14,513 nucleotides of DNA from Bacillota bacterium (GTDB taxonomy: Bacteria; Bacillota_E; Sulfobacillia; Sulfobacillales; Sulfobacillaceae), in NCBI GenBank assembly GCA_021820165.1, contig JAKADW010000010.1, forward strand, positions 1-14,513, in the 5' to 3' direction. A program made the translations under genes and the position numbers. Each line of letters starts with the position of its first letter. Positions within the stretch are counted from its first letter, which is position 1. Positions 12,625 through 14,513 of this stretch are shown here, piece after piece. A model generated the notes under the pieces. It was not told the origin of the DNA, searched no databases, and saw only the letters and a list, made by a program, of their open reading frames with translations.

Positions 12625-13037
12625 TGGGGCACCTCTTTGTTTCGCAATGGGCGACCGATAGTGACAATCAGGGTCAGAATCGCCGCTTGGTTGAGTGTGC
12701 ACCAGGCGCAGAGGTGCGCCAGTCGAACCTCCGTACCGATAGCATAGGCCACGCCTAAGACGCCGACGGCCGCCCAAATCATACCGATTCGCTGGCGCCC
12801 CATCGCCACTTTTTGTACCCACCAGCCCAAAAGCCAGATCAATGCCCAGCCACCTAGCGGAAGACCCCATAACACACCGGCGTGGCTAGCCACAACCGCG
12901 CGACAGTCCACAACCGGGTTAATCGATGATCCCGGGCAACCCAGTGCGCTGGGGCGGCTTCGGATAATCAACGTTGCCACCGAGGCCAGCACGATGACGG
13001 CACTTAGGAAACCCAGGAACCACGAGCGCCGAGACAA
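12621..13037 (-). CDS. Vitamin K epoxide reductase (VKOR)-family thiol oxidoreductase
   Basis: A 138-residue protein with four membrane helices. The VKOR elements are present: paired cysteines Cys34 and Cys45 (GCPGSSINPVVDC), Ser51, the following GLPLGG, and the active CxxC Cys110-Ala-Trp-Cys113 near the last helix. Bacterial VKOR proteins replace DsbB: they reoxidise a DsbA-like partner and pass electrons to quinone, so that disulfides form outside the membrane. No DsbA-like or thioredoxin domain is fused or adjacent. The TTG start at 13037 comes directly after the odhB stop (TAG), with GGAGGG 5 bases before it inside the odhB end. It shares ATGA with the udg start, so all are translationally coupled. 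In this neighbourhood it might help fold exported Cys proteins, but that is inference. Confidence 0.88.
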   Translation of the reverse strand: MSRRSWFLGFLSAVIVLASVATLIIRSRPSALGCPGSSINPVVDCRAVVASHAGVLWGLPLGGWALIWLLGWWVQKVAMGRQRIGMIWAAVGVLGVAYAIGTEVRLAHLCAWCTLNQAAILTLIVTIGRPLRNKEVPQ

Positions 13038-14240
13038 CTAGCCCTCCAACAATAGTGTTTCCGGATCCTCGATAAATTGCTTAATAGCGACCAGAAACCG
13101 GACTGCCTCAGCCCCATCGACAATGCGATGATCGTATGACAAGGCGAGATACATCATGGGGTGGATGACCACCTGACCGTTGACGGCAATCGGCCGCTCC
13201 TCAATCTTATGCATGCCAAGGATACCCACTTGGGGCGTGTTGAGAATCGGGGTGGATAACAGGGAACCGAAAGTGCCCCCGTTCGTTATGGTAAAAGTCC
13301 CCCCACTAAGCTCTTTCAGACTGAGTTTGTTGTCCCGAGCCCTTTTTGCCAAGTCACCTACCTGGCGCTCAATTTCGGCAAAGGACAGACGATCCGCATC
13401 GCGAATGACAGGCACAACCAGACCGCCGTCCGTAGAGACGGCGACACCAATATCGTAGTAATGTTTCAGGATCATGTCGGTTCCGCGAATCTCCGCGTTC
13501 AATCGAGGGAACTGCTTCAGAGCCCCCACGGCCGCTTTCGTAAAGAAGGACATGAAACCTAATCCGACGCCGTACCGTTCGCGAAAGGCCTCCTTGCGAC
13601 GCGCGCGGATAGCCAAGACGTTGGTCATGTCCACCTCATTGAAGGTGGTCAGCATGGCCGCCGTATGCTGGGCCTCCACCAAGCGCCGCGCGATTGTTTG
13701 TCGCCGCGAGCTCATGGGGACCCGTTCTTCGCGAGAATCATCGGGGGCTGGTGTTACCACCGCTGGGGTCCCTGTCGACCGGACCTCCTGGGGAGACGGC
13801 TTGGCGGATAATACGTCCTCCCGCAGAACCCGTCCCCGAGGTCCTGTCCCCTGAATCTCATCAATATTGACGCCTTCATCCCGAGCCAACCGCCGTACTT
13901 CCGGCGTCGCGCGAGTGACGGGCGCCTCGCTTACCTCGTGACTGGTTTCCGGAGGTGCCGGGGGGGCACTTGGTTCGGCAGTCCTGGCAGACTGAGGAGC
14001 GGCCGCTCCCGCCTCAATCACCGCCAGCGGAGCTCCCACTGAGACGTTAGCTCCTTCGGGAGCCACAATTTCCTTTAGTACCCCCTCTTCCTCGGCTGCA
14101 ACCTCAAGGTTCACTTTGTCTGTTTCCAACTCGACGACCGCTTCGCCAGCTTGAACCGCCTCTCCGGCCTGCTTCAGCCAACGACCCACCGTCGCCTCAA
14201 CGACGGATTCTCCCAACTCTGGCACCTTCAGCTCCGACAC
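13038..14240 (-). CDS. odhB: 2-oxoglutarate dehydrogenase E2 (dihydrolipoyl succinyltransferase)
   Basis: A 400-residue E2 of the TCA-cycle 2-oxoglutarate dehydrogenase complex, which moves the succinyl group to CoA. Domains in order: a lipoyl domain at 1-77 with Lys42 in ETDKVNLEV as the lipoylation site; a Pro/Ala-rich linker at about 78-110; the E3-binding domain at about 111-145 ([27 protein letters not shown]); a second linker; and the catalytic domain at about 172-400. The active site is His371 and Asp375 in [19 protein letters not shown] (198-207) is typical of succinyl rather than acetyl transferases, which agrees with the E1 gene next to it. The GTG start at 14240 follows the E1 stop directly (TAA then GTG) with GGGGAGGG upstream. 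Confidence 0.95.
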   Translation of the reverse strand: MSELKVPELGESVVEATVGRWLKQAGEAVQAGEAVVELETDKVNLEVAAEEEGVLKEIVAPEGANVSVGAPLAVIEAGAAAPQSARTAEPSAPPAPPETSHEVSEAPVTRATPEVRRLARDEGVNIDEIQGTGPRGRVLREDVLSAKPSPQEVRSTGTPAVVTPAPDDSREERVPMSSRRQTIARRLVEAQHTAAMLTTFNEVDMTNVLAIRARRKEAFRERYGVGLGFMSFFTKAAVGALKQFPRLNAEIRGTDMILKHYYDIGVAVSTDGGLVVPVIRDADRLSFAEIERQVGDLAKRARDNKLSLKELSGGTFTITNGGTFGSLLSTPILNTPQVGILGMHKIEERPIAVNGQVVIHPMMYLALSYDHRIVDGAEAVRFLVAIKQFIEDPETLLLEG

Positions 14241-14513
14241 TTATTGTTGCCCTCCCCGTGTAGATACTCCCATTGGTTCTAACGCCTCACGTGTAATGCG
14301 GGCTTGTTCTTCATTGTGCATCTCCGGAAACCCTTCAGCGGTAGCCGCCCGCTCAGGACGGCCGACATAGCGAAGCGTCACGCCCGGAGGTAATTCCTTG
14401 CCGATGCGCGGCTCAATGTACCGCCAGGCCCCCATGTTTTGGGGTTCTTCCTGTAACCACACCACTTCCTCGAGATGCGGATAACGCGCGAGAACCGCCG
14501 CTAATTCCGACTG
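14241..14513 (-). CDS. odhA: 2-oxoglutarate dehydrogenase E1 (C-terminal part)
   Basis: The frame is open to the window end; 90 residues of the C-terminus are visible. VVWLQEEPQNMGAW, then YIEPRIG, LRYVGRPERAATAEG and HNEEQARITREAL match the C-terminal domain of thiamine-diphosphate E1 (SucA/OdhA), which decarboxylates 2-oxoglutarate. The last residues (MGVSTRGGQQ) form a short unconserved tail. The gene is directly followed by odhB with no gap, so the two are made together. The N-terminal and catalytic domains lie outside the window. Confidence 0.92.
   Translation of the reverse strand, partial: QSELAAVLARYPHLEEVVWLQEEPQNMGAWRYIEPRIGKELPPGVTLRYVGRPERAATAEGFPEMHNEEQARITREALEPMGVSTRGGQQ

Noticed and set aside
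12625..12870. N-terminal extension of the uracil-DNA glycosylase frame
   Set aside because: It runs through the VKOR gene in another frame and is not conserved in character; the ATG at 12624 has a good ribosome binding site and the usual family start.
1..14513. CRISPR arrays, insertion sequences, rRNA genes
   Set aside because: No regularly spaced repeats, no transposase-like frame with terminal repeats and no rRNA-like sequence were seen on either strand.

Overview
The window looks like chromosomal DNA of a moderately GC-rich, acid-adapted Gram-positive bacterium; a Sulfobacillus-like acidophilic Firmicute is my best guess. The reasons are strong AGGAGG-type ribosome binding sites, frequent TTG and GTG starts, a secreted sedolisin-type acid protease, an aa3-type oxidase with no sign of an outer membrane system, and an odhA-odhB pair. 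The organism is inferred from style and gene content, not from a marker gene.

Layout. Bases 1-3745 (+ strand) carry the end of a peptide-type ABC permease, a GPH/MelB-like MFS transporter and a secreted S53 protease, closed by a good terminator. Bases 3780-4670 (+) hold a 38-residue cysteine-rich metallothionein-like protein, then a DUF2231-cytochrome c gene broken by three one-base frameshifts, each placeable in a C or G run. A bidirectional terminator at 4639-4667 separates these from the minus-strand genes.

Bases 4674-11500 (- strand, read right to left) form a respiratory cluster: two small two-helix membrane proteins, a six-helix membrane protein, a Tat-exported cupredoxin, cytochrome oxidase subunits II, I and III, a one-helix small protein and heme O synthase (ctaB). 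Two further one-helix proteins of 36 and 34 residues lie convergently at 11588-11809. Bases 11810-12006 are a gene-free spacer with a candidate promoter and a compact nested inverted-repeat structure. Bases 12007-14513 (-) are a tight operon: 2-oxoglutarate dehydrogenase E1 (partial), E2, a VKOR-family thiol oxidoreductase and a family 4 uracil-DNA glycosylase.

How the genes fit together. The cupredoxin and the cytochrome c would be natural electron carriers to the CuA site of subunit II, ctaB supplies heme O on the way to heme A, and the small membrane proteins are probably accessory oxidase subunits or assembly factors. Both candidate carriers are interrupted in this sequence. The cupredoxin has an in-frame TGA exactly where the copper-ligand cysteine should be, and the conserved C-terminus continues in frame after it. 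Subunit I also departs from the canonical A-type oxidase at three proton-path or metal-site residues. These are the most interesting points of the window.
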